Below the pieces are notes generated by a model. It was not told the origin of the DNA, did not search any database, and saw only the letters and a program-made list of their open reading frames with translations. Below are positions 9,237-19,263 of a stretch of 64,000 nt of DNA, one piece after another. Position numbers and translations under genes: made by a program. Every line of letters begins with the position of its first letter. The stretch's first letter is position 1. The stretch spans positions 682,001 through 746,000 of the forward strand of contig NZ_OPYL01000001.1 in NCBI RefSeq assembly GCF_900343125.1. Reading direction: 5' to 3'. Origin of the DNA: Dysgonomonas sp. Marseille-P4361 (GTDB taxonomy: Bacteria; Bacteroidota; Bacteroidia; Bacteroidales; Dysgonomonadaceae).

Positions 9237-10136
9237 TTATTTTGTTCCCAAATATAGGAAAAACATTGCTATAATTATTAAAGCAAGATCTATAGCCTTC
9301 CCTTTTAAGTTTTTTTCATGGAATAACAACACGCCTCCGGCAAACGAAACCAAAACGCTGCTACGTCTTACCATCGAAACGATAGAAATCATGGCATCAG
9401 GATCGGTAAGGGCATAGAAATAGACAAAGTCTGCAATAGTAAGAAAGACAGAAACAAGTATAATACTCCACCTCCATTCGAAAGGAGATGTGTTTTTCCG
9501 TTTTGGATACCATAATACGAGGAGGATGATCAGCATCAATAAACACTGGTAACTGTTGAACCAAAACTGTACTGCTGTCGAGCTAAATTGCTGCATCAGA
9601 AATTTATCATACAGACCACTGGCAGCCCCGGCGATAGAGGCGAAGATCATAAATAGGATCCACTTGTTTTTGTGAAAACTGATACCTTCTTTTTTGCCTG
9701 AAAGTGAGAGGAGAAAGAATGAAATAATTGTAATGATAACACCTATCCATTGATAGAGATTAAGTCGCTCACCAAAAATAAACAGAGCCCCTAAAAGTGT
9801 CATCACAGGACGAGTTGCATTTATTGGTCCGGTTATGGTGAGGGGCAGGTGCTTTATGGCAAAATAGCCAAAAATCCACGAAGTAAGTACAATTACTGAC
9901 TTTATAAAGATATATCCGTGCGTTTCTATCGATACCGAAGGTACATAGCCTACTGTTCCGTATAAAGTATCGGGAGAAAAGCGGGATATAAGAACCAATG
10001 GTAATAATAATAAAGAACAAAACAACGTATTTAAGAAGAGTACGGGTATAACAGCATTTTTATTTACCGATTTCTTCTTGCAAATATCATAGCACCCTAG
10101 AAAGAATGCCGAGACAAAAGCGAATATTAACCACAT
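9237..10136 (-). CDS. DMT-superfamily (EamA) transporter
   Basis: 299 residues, about ten membrane helices in two homologous halves. The first half carries the typical LPLTITGPINATRPVMTLLGALFIFGERL helix pair and the second MISIVSMVRRSSVLVSFAGGVLLFHEK, the usual EamA pattern. Metabolite exporter or permease in the inner membrane; substrate not deducible. Part of a minus-strand run truA, nhaA, DMT, DUF3256, but a hairpin separates it from nhaA. Confidence 0.85.
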   Translation of the reverse strand: MWLIFAFVSAFFLGCYDICKKKSVNKNAVIPVLFLNTLFCSLLLLPLVLISRFSPDTLYGTVGYVPSVSIETHGYIFIKSVIVLTSWIFGYFAIKHLPLTITGPINATRPVMTLLGALFIFGERLNLYQWIGVIITIISFFLLSLSGKKEGISFHKNKWILFMIFASIAGAASGLYDKFLMQQFSSTAVQFWFNSYQCLLMLIILLVLWYPKRKNTSPFEWRWSIILVSVFLTIADFVYFYALTDPDAMISIVSMVRRSSVLVSFAGGVLLFHEKNLKGKAIDLALIIIAMFFLYLGTK

Positions 10137-10150
10137 ATTGTAAAAGATAA

Positions 10151-10177
10151 AAGGCTACTTTAAGATAGCAGCCTTCA
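10151..10177 (-). terminator. Probable terminator between nhaA and the DMT gene
   Basis: On the minus strand AAGGCTGCT and AGTAGCCTT can form a 9-bp stem with one mismatch, followed by TTTAT. It lies directly downstream of nhaA. Confidence 0.5.
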
Positions 10178-10187
10178 TTTTAAATTT

Positions 10188-11372
10188 TTATTTTTCTGTT
10201 AATTCGTTACTCTTGCTCTTTCTTAGTATGTAATTCAACCAGGTGTAGCCTATGATTCCAGAGGCTAATGACGCTAGAAGTATCATTAGTTTCGATTCAT
10301 TTATATAATGCATATTCCCTTTGAAGGCTAGCAGGGTGATAAAAATAGACATTGTAAAACCAATCCCTCCGAGCATGCCGGCACCAAGCAGAGCTTTCCA
10401 GTTTACGCCTCTAGGCAATGCACATAAGCCAGACTTCACTGATAAAAAGCTAAAAAGGGTGATGCCTATAGGTTTGCCTACAATTAAACCTAAAATGATA
10501 CCCAGAGCAAAAGGTTCTCCTATCGACTGATCCCAATTCCCTTCTATTAGCATAGCCGTATTTGCCAGTGCAAATATTGGTAGAATAGCAAATGCTACAG
10601 GGTAGTGTAGGGCTGATTGCATTTTGTTAGATAAACAATTTGGGTCTTTCTTCTTAAAAGGAATTGTTATAGCCAATAAAACACCGGCTATTGTAGCGTG
10701 TACACCAGAGTGTAGCATGCAGTACCACATTACAATCCCTCCGACAATATAGATCGCTAGATTGTGAATCTTAAATTTCTTATTTAACAGAAGAAGTATA
10801 GCAAAAATACTTAAAGCGATAAGTAGATATACCCAAGCTAGATTTGATGTATAGAATATAGCTATAACAATGATAGCTCCGAGGTCGTCAATGACTGCAA
10901 GTGCTGTAAGGAATACTTTTAAAGATATTGGTACACGATTGCCTAACAGGGACAATACTCCTAGTGCAAAGGCTATATCGGTAGCCATAGGGATACCAAA
11001 ACCGGCATGTGTGTCGGTACCAAAGTTGAGTGACATGTATATCGCAGCAGGGATTAACATTCCTCCTAAAGCTGCAGATATAGGTAGCATTGCACGTTTT
11101 ACATTCGATAGCTCTCCTTCATAAATCTCTTGTATCAATTCTAGCCCGACCAAAAGGAAGAAGATGGCCATAAGCCCATCGTTAATCCAGTCGGCGATGG
11201 AATGACTGTCTAGGTCTGTCTCCCAGAAAGTTCTGTATTCATTGCCTATAAAAGCTGAATTTGCCAGTAGTATTGATATTAATGTACAAACAATAAGCGT
11301 TAGCCCTCCCGACTTTTCACTCTCCATGAATCCTCTCAGAGTTCTTCCGCTAAGGATATTACTTATCTTCAT
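10188..11372 (-). CDS. nhaA: Na+/H+ antiporter NhaA
   Basis: 394 residues and about twelve membrane helices. The ion-binding residues are intact: Asp132 in [13 protein letters not shown] and the Asp162-Asp163 pair in [14 protein letters not shown]. The N-terminus [13 protein letters not shown] and the [13 protein letters not shown] segment are also typical. NhaA exchanges Na+ or Li+ for protons and controls internal pH and sodium. Its start overlaps the end of truA by 14 bases, implying translational coupling. Confidence 0.95.
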   Translation of the reverse strand: MKISNILSGRTLRGFMESEKSGGLTLIVCTLISILLANSAFIGNEYRTFWETDLDSHSIADWINDGLMAIFFLLVGLELIQEIYEGELSNVKRAMLPISAALGGMLIPAAIYMSLNFGTDTHAGFGIPMATDIAFALGVLSLLGNRVPISLKVFLTALAVIDDLGAIIVIAIFYTSNLAWVYLLIALSIFAILLLLNKKFKIHNLAIYIVGGIVMWYCMLHSGVHATIAGVLLAITIPFKKKDPNCLSNKMQSALHYPVAFAILPIFALANTAMLIEGNWDQSIGEPFALGIILGLIVGKPIGITLFSFLSVKSGLCALPRGVNWKALLGAGMLGGIGFTMSIFITLLAFKGNMHYINESKLMILLASLASGIIGYTWLNYILRKSKSNELTEK

Positions 11373-12120
11373 TTTCTATAAAAATATTTTCGTTGTATTC
11401 AACATCTTCAAGGAAAAGAGCTTGAGCCGGGACTGATGTGCCCGCCTTTCCTCTGTCTTTCGCCTCTATGATTTTACGCATCCCGTTCACATCTATTTTA
11501 CCTCTGCCAGCCTCTAGCAATGTGCCGACGATGGAGCGAACCATATTACGAAGAAAGCGGTTAGCTTGTATTGTAAATATGTAGTCCTCTTCTTGTTTTT
11601 CCCAATACGCCTGCATTATCGTGCAATTATTGGTTTTTACGTCGGTGTGCAATTTGCTGAAGCTGGTAAAGTCTTCGTACTCGAACAGTACTTTTGCACA
11701 AGCATTCATATTGTCTATGTCCAGCGTACCGAAAACTTTATATTTGAGTAAATGTAAAAAAGGATCTTTTTGGGTTGTAATATAGTATTTATACAATCTT
11801 GTAGTAGCATCGAAACGAGCGTGAGCATCGTCTTTTACTCGTTTTATTTGATATATAACAATATCTTTTGGAAGGATACTATTTAGTCTGTTTGTCAGAG
11901 CTGTTGTATCCAGACTTTCTGTATCACAATCGAAATGGGCAGTCATCATTCGTGCATGCACTCCTGCATCTGTTCGTCCCGCTCCAACAATGGGTGTAGG
12001 AGTACGGAGTAGAGTATGCAAAGCTTTCTCTATAGTTTCCTGCACAGAAGCTCCATTTGGTTGTATTTGCCAACCACAATAGTCTTTTCCGTTATATGCC
12101 AAATAAATAAAATACCGCAC
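11359..12120 (-). CDS. truA: tRNA pseudouridine(38-40) synthase
   Basis: 253 residues. The catalytic motif [11 protein letters not shown] places the nucleophile Asp at residue 51; [15 protein letters not shown] near the start and [20 protein letters not shown] in the C-terminal half are diagnostic. TruA converts U38-U40 of the tRNA anticodon stem-loop to pseudouridine. First gene of the truA-nhaA pair. Confidence 0.95.
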   Translation of the reverse strand: MRYFIYLAYNGKDYCGWQIQPNGASVQETIEKALHTLLRTPTPIVGAGRTDAGVHARMMTAHFDCDTESLDTTALTNRLNSILPKDIVIYQIKRVKDDAHARFDATTRLYKYYITTQKDPFLHLLKYKVFGTLDIDNMNACAKVLFEYEDFTSFSKLHTDVKTNNCTIMQAYWEKQEEDYIFTIQANRFLRNMVRSIVGTLLEAGRGKIDVNGMRKIIEAKDRGKAGTSVPAQALFLEDVEYNENIFIENEDK

Positions 12121-12135
12121 CTCTTGATTTTTAGG

Positions 12136-12795
12136 TTATTGTACTGTTATATGAAAACAAGATTGCTTCCGTTCATGTTTAACGTAACATCTGTTACGCT
12201 GACGTAAATCATGTAAAACCTGTCCTAATACAGCTTTTAGTCTCCCGTCATCCAGAGTCCTTTCGTCAGCAGGATTCATCTTGTCGAAGCGAGTCCAAGC
12301 TATATCGAATGTTGTTCCATAACAATGAACAGAGTTTTCACTTGCATTTCTATTTCTTCTCGATAGACTTTTTACATCTTCGTCGGTACGCATTATACTT
12401 GTCACTATTGGTCTGTATAATGGCATATTTTTACTGATAAGAGAATCTCTGAAATTTAGACAAATATCTGATAGTAAGTTAGCAGCCTCTGGTACGAGAA
12501 AAGGGATAGAATGTGTAAGCTTATCTACTCTGTAAATCTCTAATTCTTGAGGAATGCGCACAATTTTATCTTCATATAAGGCAGTGTCGGCTCTTGATGT
12601 AAGGGGACCTACACCATAATTGGTTGCGCCTATGTTATGCAAGTCGGGAAGATCATTAAATGTAGTTGCATATCTTCCGTTGAATCGGGTATACTTTTTT
12701 GCTTCGACAGGTTTTGTCTCAATATCTTCTGCACTACTCGATACACACCCCAATAAAGAAAGAACACTTATAGAAAGCATCCAAATATATTTCAT
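12136..12795 (-). CDS. DUF5715 protein, M15-like peptidase fold
   Basis: 219 residues with a lipoprotein-like signal (LSISVLSLLGCVSS). The stretch NSVHCYGTTFDIAW fits the SxHxxGxAxD zinc motif of D-Ala-D-Ala carboxypeptidases (M15/VanY-like), and the C-terminal CFHITV could supply the last His. Bacteroidales DUF5715 proteins have this pattern. A wall-peptide hydrolase role in the periplasm is inferred. It lies 15 bases upstream of truA on the same strand. Confidence 0.72.
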   Translation of the reverse strand: MKYIWMLSISVLSLLGCVSSSAEDIETKPVEAKKYTRFNGRYATTFNDLPDLHNIGATNYGVGPLTSRADTALYEDKIVRIPQELEIYRVDKLTHSIPFLVPEAANLLSDICLNFRDSLISKNMPLYRPIVTSIMRTDEDVKSLSRRNRNASENSVHCYGTTFDIAWTRFDKMNPADERTLDDGRLKAVLGQVLHDLRQRNRCYVKHERKQSCFHITVQ

Positions 12796-12864
12796 ATACC
12801 TACTATATTTAAATTTTTAGCGACAAAGGTACAAAATAAGAAGCTTTTATCTATGATTAATCCT

Positions 12865-12872
12865 TATTTTTG
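12865..12872 (+). promoter_or_regulatory. -7 promoter box for the RNA methyltransferase gene
   Basis: TATTTTTG matches TAnnTTTG, 25 bases before the ATG at 12897. It supports that ATG over a possible upstream start at 12870, which would lie inside the promoter. No clear -33 box is seen. Confidence 0.5.
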
Positions 12873-12896
12873 CATTTTGATTTATATAGCTGTATT

Positions 12897-13688
12897 ATGG
12901 AGAAAATAGTAAGTTTGCAAAATTCGAGGATAAAAAACATTGTTAAATTATCAAAGAGTAAGGAGCGTAAGTCTCAGAATCTATTTATTATAGAGGGAGC
13001 TCGGGAACTGAGCCTTGCCTTATCAGCAAATTATGAAATAGACTCTGTTTTTGTCTGTCCTGAATTGTTTGCCAAAACTGATTATCCTACTGTTTTAGAC
13101 AATATTTCTCCTGATAAAATCTATGAAGTGTCAGAAGTCGTTTTTGAAAAAATGGCCTATAGGGAGGGTTCTGATGGTTTGTTGACCTTGTCGATACCCA
13201 AGAATCATACACTGGAAAATCTTGACCTTTCAGATAATCCTTTTGTCATTATTCTCGAAGCTGTGGAAAAGCCCGGTAATTTAGGTGCTATTCTTCGCAC
13301 CGCAGATGCAGCTCAAGTAGATGCAGTTATTATTTGTGATCCTTCTACAGACTTATATAATCCAAATGCAATCAGATCAAGTGTAGGTTGTATTTTTACG
13401 GTGAAAACGGCAGTTTGTTCATCTCAGGAAGCTTTAGAATTTCTTCATCAAAAGCAAATAAAATCGTTTGCAGCGGAATTGCAAGCCTCTCAGTGGTACC
13501 AAGAAACAGATTTTACCGAAGCTTCTGCAATAGTTATGGGAACAGAAGCTGATGGATTGACAGACTTCTGGCTCAACAACGCGGATGCTCGTATTAAAAT
13601 TCCGATGAGAGGAAAAATTGATTCTTTAAATGTATCTGTTTCTACAGCCGTACTTACATTTGAGGCAATGAGACAAAGAGGGTTTTAG
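12897..13688 (+). CDS. TrmH/SpoU family RNA 2'-O-methyltransferase
   Basis: 263 residues from the chosen ATG. N-terminal substrate-binding region SLQNSRIKNIVKLSKSKERK...FIIEGARE, then the three SPOUT motifs: EKPGNLGAILRTADAA, IVMGTEADGLTDFWL and IPMRGKIDSLNVSVSTAVLTFE. It methylates a ribose in rRNA or tRNA using SAM; the nucleotide target cannot be told. It converges with the transporter gene with only 13 bases between stops. Confidence 0.9.
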   Translation: MEKIVSLQNSRIKNIVKLSKSKERKSQNLFIIEGARELSLALSANYEIDSVFVCPELFAKTDYPTVLDNISPDKIYEVSEVVFEKMAYREGSDGLLTLSIPKNHTLENLDLSDNPFVIILEAVEKPGNLGAILRTADAAQVDAVIICDPSTDLYNPNAIRSSVGCIFTVKTAVCSSQEALEFLHQKQIKSFAAELQASQWYQETDFTEASAIVMGTEADGLTDFWLNNADARIKIPMRGKIDSLNVSVSTAVLTFEAMRQRGF

Positions 13689-13701
13689 TAAATCGAAATA
13701 C

Positions 13702-14592
13702 CTATAGGTTTTTCCGATTTCTCCATACCTGATACGAATTCACCAAGTTTTGCCACAATACATAAGCTCCTGGTCCAAGTGATGATATAGGATTTAAGTA
13801 TGTTTGAGCCATCCATATAGCGAGGATTGTGTTTTTCTGTCCTAACCCTTGTCCCCCTGCGATAGTATTGTTGCAAAGCTTTCCCAACTTTCTCCCGATC
13901 AGGAATTGAGATACACACACAATAAGGGCTATCAAGGCAATGGATAATTCTATTATGTAATTAGGGTTTTCTTGATCTATAATAAACTGGACAGTTTTTC
14001 CTGTTATAATGATCAAAGCAATAGACCACAGATAGAATGACAGACCTTTATTCTTCTTAATTTCAAAATGAACTCTAGGCAGAAACTTTTGTAAAAGTAG
14101 TGCTCCGAAGAATGGTAAGAAAAGTAGAACAGAAACCTTTTGGAATACAATCCAAAGAGAATCAGTAAAAGAATCAGCGTCAATCTCTCCCGTAAAGGAG
14201 AATAGGATAGGAGCTGCAATAATGACCATCATATTGCTCAAAAGACTATACGCTGTAAGACTTTCTACATTGCCGCCCAACATACCTGTGATAACCGGTG
14301 CGGAAGTTGCAGTAGGGGCAAAAACGCAGATCATAGCCGCTTGGGCGACAGTAACATTGAATGGAGATAGCGCCAGATAAATACCAATGCTGCCAATAAC
14401 CTGGATCAGTATGAGCCAAAGGTGCAATCGGCTAAAGCGGATATCTTTCAATGAAATGTTGCAATAGGTAATAAGAAGCATCGTTGCAATAAGGTAAGGT
14501 GTAAATATGTTTAGAGGGCTAACATATTGATGAAAACATCCGCCTATAATCATAGCGATAGGCATCATGTAAGATTTTACCTTATTCAGCAT
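13702..14592 (-). CDS. Bile acid:sodium symporter-fold transporter
   Basis: 296 residues, nine or ten membrane helices. The segment QAAMICVFAPTATSAPVITGMLGGN matches the crossover helix of the SBF/BASS family, and AGGQGLGQKNTILAIWMAQTYLNP matches the second conserved block (GLGQKN). Such proteins carry organic anions with sodium; the substrate is unknown. Single gene between convergent and same-strand neighbours. Confidence 0.82.
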   Translation of the reverse strand: MLNKVKSYMMPIAMIIGGCFHQYVSPLNIFTPYLIATMLLITYCNISLKDIRFSRLHLWLILIQVIGSIGIYLALSPFNVTVAQAAMICVFAPTATSAPVITGMLGGNVESLTAYSLLSNMMVIIAAPILFSFTGEIDADSFTDSLWIVFQKVSVLLFLPFFGALLLQKFLPRVHFEIKKNKGLSFYLWSIALIIITGKTVQFIIDQENPNYIIELSIALIALIVCVSQFLIGRKLGKLCNNTIAGGQGLGQKNTILAIWMAQTYLNPISSLGPGAYVLWQNLVNSYQVWRNRKNL

Positions 14593-14667
14593 AGCTTTAT
14601 TTTATCTTACAAATGTAGTAAATATTGAACTGCTCGTGTGGTGTTATGAGAAGAAGTTTAAAGAAAA

Positions 14668-14685
14668 AGGCCGCTGTTGCGGCCT
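14668..14685 (-). terminator. Terminator of the DUF4091 gene
   Basis: AGGCCGC (14668-14674) and GCGGCCT (14679-14685) form a perfect 7-bp stem with a 4-base loop, followed by TTTTTC on the minus strand. Confidence 0.85.
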
Positions 14686-14690
14686 CTCTT

Positions 14691-16481
14691 TTATTCAGAT
14701 AATTCTTTCAAAAGTTGCTTTGCTTGATTGAGCATTTTATGAGCAGGCTCGGAAGGATCCGTTGTGCCAAACTTCGCTACTTCATTGTTTAATGTTTTCA
14801 ACTTTCTCAATGCTTCTGCGCTTCCGTCTTTAGCGAACTCTTCACACAAAATACGGATTTTCTCAACATCTTGAATTCCTTCTAGTAAACGTTCGAATCG
14901 AATAGAGCTACGAGCTTCCGGATAGACTAAATAGGTGTCACCAGCAGGCCAAGTTCTGAATCTGGAATCAGTCAAAGGATTTTCTACCCATGAATTATAT
15001 GCCCAACGTAAACTGCCATCATAGCCAACAGCAGCAGCATACCATCCGCTATATGTAGCTTCTGCCGGAGCCGAAAAAGTGAATACATTGGGGAACTTAC
15101 TAGAGCAACATACATAGTATGTCGTATTTAATCCCTTTTCTCTACGCATTTCTATTTCTTCTAAAGAAGCTTTAGAATGTCTTGCACCTACACTTATATC
15201 TTTGATAAAAGGATACTTCTGGTAACTTTGATGGTTATCTGCCATAGAGATGCCTAGTCCCTTTCCGGCTTTTTGTATCATCGCTATGGCTATGTCCATG
15301 TCTTTAGGATTACGTTCGTCCATAGCAATGTTTGTAATTTCTAGCCATCCTTTTTCTTTTAGATGTTTTACAAAGTCTGAAAGAAACGGAGTCCACATCT
15401 CGTCAAATACTTTTGTTCCGGGATCTGCTTTTACTGTAACAATTTCTCCGGTTGCGCCATCTCTGTAGCAAAGTTCATTATTCCATGGAACAATAGAATA
15501 GCAGTTTATCATCTTTTTGATACCAATCTCACCCATCATAAATGTTACCCATTTATCGAAGATTGTATAATCATATGTCCATGAACCATCACTGTTTTTG
15601 GTCCATATGATCATATCTTCATACTTGTCAAAACATTGATTGTTCCAAGGATCTTTGTTCACATTTGCTGTGATCACCTTTTGTCCTGCATTTGCAAGCT
15701 TTTTGTATAAAGGCTTCATTGCTTCAAAGTGTTCGTCGCTCCATAGTTCTAGATTTTGTACACGGGCTACAGCAGAAGGGTGTTGCCAAAGATCGAGGTG
15801 ATAATTCCATTCAGATGCAGGGGGCAGGACTTTGTCTTGTACTGTTAATTCTATCTCCAGATCTCTATTTTTTTTGCCTTCTGAAAAAATGGATAGTTTT
15901 CCTTTATAGTCACCGGCAATAGCAGAGGCTGGGATATTAACAGTAACCCATATAGGACGAACTGTCTTTGCCTCGATGTTCATACATTCTATATTGTCCA
16001 GCATGTCAGCAGATAGGGATGCCGGATAATCTTCAGGCTTACGATGTCCACAGCCATCCTCAAAGGCATCTGTCATAACATAACGTACAAAACGGGCTTG
16101 AGCTATATTTGAATCAAGAATGCCTTTGTCTGATTTGAATTCAGAGAGTTCATATTCTATTTGTTTTGTGGCTTCACTGCTCCATACAACAACTTGGGCA
16201 GAAACAGTTTCTCCTTTCCATCCTGTCAGTTGAACTGTAGATTTATCTTCAATGTCAGGCGCTACAGATTTAGGGTGTTTGGTATCAATGTCGGTAAACG
16301 ATACATGTAGTCCTGGCTTTACGTTAGACCAATCGGATAATGTATCATTAGTAGGATCAGGTAGCTCTTTAAATGTGTCACATGTTTTTGGAGCTCTGCT
16401 TGGTGTACATTGAATAATAAAAAAAGAAACACAAAGAATGCAACAAGTAAGTAGTAGATTTTTCGAAATGGTCTTTTTCAT
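14691..16481 (-). CDS. DUF4091 glycoside-hydrolase-like lipoprotein
   Basis: 596 residues from the ATG at 16481, chosen because it begins a lipoprotein signal (MKKTISKNLLLTCC...FFIIQCTPS); the frame stays open upstream to 16658 but adds an implausible charged leader. An N-terminal beta-sandwich (about 40-250) precedes a DUF4091-type barrel: DLWQHPSAVARV, TANVNKDPWNN, DERNPKDMD and WAYNSWVENPLTDSRFRTWPAGDTYLVYPE, with SIRFERLLEGIQDVEKI near the end. DUF4091 proteins are thought to be glycosidases of Bacteroidetes; the Asp-Glu in MDERNPKD is a candidate catalytic site. Substrate unknown; no SusC/D pair lies near. Confidence 0.82.
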   Translation of the reverse strand: MKKTISKNLLLTCCILCVSFFIIQCTPSRAPKTCDTFKELPDPTNDTLSDWSNVKPGLHVSFTDIDTKHPKSVAPDIEDKSTVQLTGWKGETVSAQVVVWSSEATKQIEYELSEFKSDKGILDSNIAQARFVRYVMTDAFEDGCGHRKPEDYPASLSADMLDNIECMNIEAKTVRPIWVTVNIPASAIAGDYKGKLSIFSEGKKNRDLEIELTVQDKVLPPASEWNYHLDLWQHPSAVARVQNLELWSDEHFEAMKPLYKKLANAGQKVITANVNKDPWNNQCFDKYEDMIIWTKNSDGSWTYDYTIFDKWVTFMMGEIGIKKMINCYSIVPWNNELCYRDGATGEIVTVKADPGTKVFDEMWTPFLSDFVKHLKEKGWLEITNIAMDERNPKDMDIAIAMIQKAGKGLGISMADNHQSYQKYPFIKDISVGARHSKASLEEIEMRREKGLNTTYYVCCSSKFPNVFTFSAPAEATYSGWYAAAVGYDGSLRWAYNSWVENPLTDSRFRTWPAGDTYLVYPEARSSIRFERLLEGIQDVEKIRILCEEFAKDGSAEALRKLKTLNNEVAKFGTTDPSEPAHKMLNQAKQLLKELSE

Positions 16482-16691
16482 AGGGTGAATATTTGGTAAT
16501 TTATTGTTTCTATTCGATAGCTGCTTATTAAGCAGTAAAGGTAATGATTCCTTTTTTCTGTAGTAGTATTTTTTATTCAAGATTTCAACTTCGGCTCCAT
16601 CTTGTGCTTTTCTGACGCATATTGACTTCTTAAAATTAATGAAATAAGGGATTTCCATTCTTTCATCCCCTTAATTTTCAAAAACTTTGCG

Positions 16692-16699
16692 TACATTTG
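16692..16699 (+). promoter_or_regulatory. -7 promoter box for pnp
   Basis: TACATTTG matches TAnnTTTG, 30 bases before the pnp start at 16730. No convincing -33 box at the expected distance. Confidence 0.45.
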
Positions 16700-16729
16700 T
16701 TCGATTTTAAGAAGTTAAGAAAAATATTT

Positions 16730-18889
16730 ATGATGAATCCGATTACAAAGAGTATCGATTTAGGTGATGGAAGGACTATCACCCTTGAAACCGGAAAATT
16801 AGCAAAACAAGCCGATGGTTCAGTTATGTTACGCATGGGTAACACTATGATGTTAGCCACAGTTTGTGCGGCTAAAGATGCAAATCCGGGAGTTGATTTT
16901 ATGCCTTTACAGGTAGAGTACAAAGAAAAATTTGCAGCATATGGCCGTTTTCCCGGTGGATTTACTCGCCGAGAAGGTCGTGCTTCAGACTACGAAATAT
17001 TGATCTGCCGCTTGGTAGACCGTGCGCTTCGTCCGCTATTCCCAGACGATTATCACGCTGAAGTTTTTGTAAACATCATTCTTTTCTCTGCAGACGGAGA
17101 AGATATGCCAGATGCATTAGCCGGACTTGCTGCTTCTGCTGCTTTAGCGGTTTCAGATATACCATTCCATGGTCCTATCTCGGAAGTAAGAGTTGCCCGC
17201 ATTGATGGTAAATTCGTTGTTAACCCTACATTCCAACAGCTAGAGCAAGCAGATATGGATATCATGGTAGGTGCTACTATGGACAATATTATGATGGTAG
17301 AAGGTGAGTTTAAAGAGGTTTCGGAAGCAGAGATGCTTGAAGCTATCAAGGTTGCTCACGAAGCCATCAAAGTACAATGTCAGGCTCAAATCGAATTGAT
17401 GGAAATGGTAGGAACAACGGTAAAACGTGAATACTGCCATGAAGAAAATGACGAAGAGCTTCGTAAAGATGTTTGGGCTAAATGCTATGATAAAGCTTAT
17501 GCAGTAGCTGCATCTGGAAATACAAATAAACACGAGCGTGTTAATAATTTTGCGGCTATCGTAGAAGAATATAAGGCTAACCTTACAGAAGAAGAGCTTG
17601 CAGAAAAAGGGGCTTTGATTTCTCGTTATTATCACGATGTAGAGAAAGAGGCTATGCGTCGTTCTATCTTAGATGAAGGTAAACGCCTTGATGGTCGTAA
17701 AACAACAGAGATTCGTCCCATCTGGAGCGAAGTGGATTATCTTCCGGGAGCTCATGGTTCGGCAGTCTTCACTCGTGGAGAGACTCAATCATTAACAACT
17801 GTTACTTTAGGAACTAAACTGGATGAAAAAATCATCGATGATGTTCTTAACAATGGAAGAGAAAGATTCCTTCTTCATTATAATTTCCCTCCATTCTCAA
17901 CCGGAGATGCTCGCCCACAACGTGGCGTAGGTCGTCGCGAAATTGGACATGGAAATCTAGCACATCGTGCATTAAAACCAATGATACCTGCTAATTATCC
18001 TTATGTGATACGTGTGGTTTCTGATATTCTTGAATCAAATGGTTCATCGTCAATGGCAACTGTTTGTGCAGGAACATTGGCGTTGATGGATGCCGGAGTT
18101 CAAATCAAAAAACCGGTTACTGGTATTGCTATGGGGCTTATCTCTGAGAATAAAGGAACAAATTTTGCTGTTCTTTCTGATATTTTAGGAGATGAAGATC
18201 ACTTAGGAGATATGGACTTTAAAGTATGTGGTACTAAAGATGGTATCACTGCTACTCAGATGGATATAAAAGTAGACGGACTATCTTACGAAATTCTTGA
18301 AAAAGCATTGAATCAAGCTCGTGAAGGGCGTTTGCATATCATGGGTAAAATCCTTGAGACATTAGCAGAGCCACGTCAAGATTTGAAAGACAATGCTCCT
18401 CGAATTGAAGTATTGAATATCGCTAAAGACTTTATTGGTGCAGTAATCGGACCTGGAGGTAAGATTATCCAAGGAATTCAAGAAGAAACAGGAGCAACTG
18501 TTACTATTGAGGAAATTGATGGTCACGGAAGGGTTGAAATTTCTGCTACAAATAAACAGTCTATAGATGCTGCTCTTGCCAAGATTAAGGGAATTGTAAC
18601 AGTTCCTGAAGTTGGTGAAGTTTATATGGCAAAAGTTCGTTCAGTAATGCCTTATGGTGCATTTTGTGAAATTCTTCCGGGTAAAGATGGTTTACTACAC
18701 ATTTCCGAAATATCTTGGGAAAGAATAGAGGATATGGAAAAGGCTGGCGTAAAAGAAGGTGATGAGATAGAAGTTAAATTAATTGACATTGATCCTAAAA
18801 CAGGTAAACTAAAACTGTCAAGAAAGGTTCTACTTCCTCGTCCTCCTAGACCGGAAAGACCAAATAAAGAAGATAAGAAAGATGCTTAA
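16730..18889 (+). CDS. pnp: Polynucleotide phosphorylase
   Basis: 719 residues from the ATG at 16730 (a second ATG follows directly at 16733); an earlier in-frame ATG at 16697 overlaps the promoter box and is rejected. Domains in order: first RNase PH ([33 protein letters not shown]), alpha linker, second RNase PH ([32 protein letters not shown]), a KH domain ([21 protein letters not shown]) and an S1 domain ([23 protein letters not shown]). It degrades RNA 3' to 5' with phosphate. Followed by a strong terminator. Confidence 0.97.
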   Translation: MMNPITKSIDLGDGRTITLETGKLAKQADGSVMLRMGNTMMLATVCAAKDANPGVDFMPLQVEYKEKFAAYGRFPGGFTRREGRASDYEILICRLVDRALRPLFPDDYHAEVFVNIILFSADGEDMPDALAGLAASAALAVSDIPFHGPISEVRVARIDGKFVVNPTFQQLEQADMDIMVGATMDNIMMVEGEFKEVSEAEMLEAIKVAHEAIKVQCQAQIELMEMVGTTVKREYCHEENDEELRKDVWAKCYDKAYAVAASGNTNKHERVNNFAAIVEEYKANLTEEELAEKGALISRYYHDVEKEAMRRSILDEGKRLDGRKTTEIRPIWSEVDYLPGAHGSAVFTRGETQSLTTVTLGTKLDEKIIDDVLNNGRERFLLHYNFPPFSTGDARPQRGVGRREIGHGNLAHRALKPMIPANYPYVIRVVSDILESNGSSSMATVCAGTLALMDAGVQIKKPVTGIAMGLISENKGTNFAVLSDILGDEDHLGDMDFKVCGTKDGITATQMDIKVDGLSYEILEKALNQAREGRLHIMGKILETLAEPRQDLKDNAPRIEVLNIAKDFIGAVIGPGGKIIQGIQEETGATVTIEEIDGHGRVEISATNKQSIDAALAKIKGIVTVPEVGEVYMAKVRSVMPYGAFCEILPGKDGLLHISEISWERIEDMEKAGVKEGDEIEVKLIDIDPKTGKLKLSRKVLLPRPPRPERPNKEDKKDA

Positions 18890-18907
18890 TCTTAATATAA
18901 TTTCTAT

Positions 18908-18940
18908 AAAACCCGATTCTAAAGAATCGGGTTTTATTTT
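18908..18940 (+). terminator. Terminator of pnp
   Basis: AAAACCCGATTCT (18908-18920) and AGAATCGGGTTTT (18923-18935) form a 13-bp stem with a 2-base gap, followed by ATTTTTG. Confidence 0.9.
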
Positions 18941-19033
18941 TGTTTTAAGGAGACCTTGGTATTTTGTTAATAATTATTTTTAGAGCGTCTATTATTGCAA
19001 TTTTGTTATTACCTTTACTTCTATATAAATACA

Positions 19034-19171
19034 ATGAAAAAATATAATGATATGACAAATAGAGTTTTAGCCGTAACCTTAGTGGCCGCTATAGCAAGTG
19101 TTACAGTATATGCGTATGTACAAAAGAAAAAGAAAGACAGACGTAAAAATTTATCTGTTAATTTCATCTAA
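19034..19171 (+). CDS. 45-residue small membrane protein
   Basis: Encodes 45 residues starting MKKYNDMTNRVLAVTLVA: one hydrophobic helix (about 11-29) and a very basic tail (KKKKDRRKN). It has an ATG and is bracketed by the pnp terminator and its own hairpin, which suggests an independent transcription unit rather than chance. Topology suggests a single-pass inner-membrane protein with a cytoplasmic basic tail. No homologue recognised. Confidence 0.5.
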   Translation: MKKYNDMTNRVLAVTLVAAIASVTVYAYVQKKKKDRRKNLSVNFI

Positions 19172-19197
19172 GAAGAATATCCGTAAAAAGAAATACA

Positions 19198-19240
19198 AAA
19201 ACAGGAGAGGTAATGGTTACTTCTCCTGTTTTATTTTATT
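19198..19240 (+). terminator. Terminator after the 45-residue ORF (possibly bidirectional)
   Basis: AAAACAGGAGA (19198-19208) and TCTCCTGTTTT (19222-19232) form an 11-bp stem followed by ATTTTATT. It can also serve trkH on the minus strand, which ends at 19264. Confidence 0.85.
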
Positions 19241-19263
19241 GTTATTGAAGATTTAAAAGCATG

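Noticed and set aside
12870-12896. Upstream start for the RNA methyltransferase at 12870.
   Set aside because: That ATG lies inside the -7 promoter box; the ATG at 12897 starts directly with family sequence.
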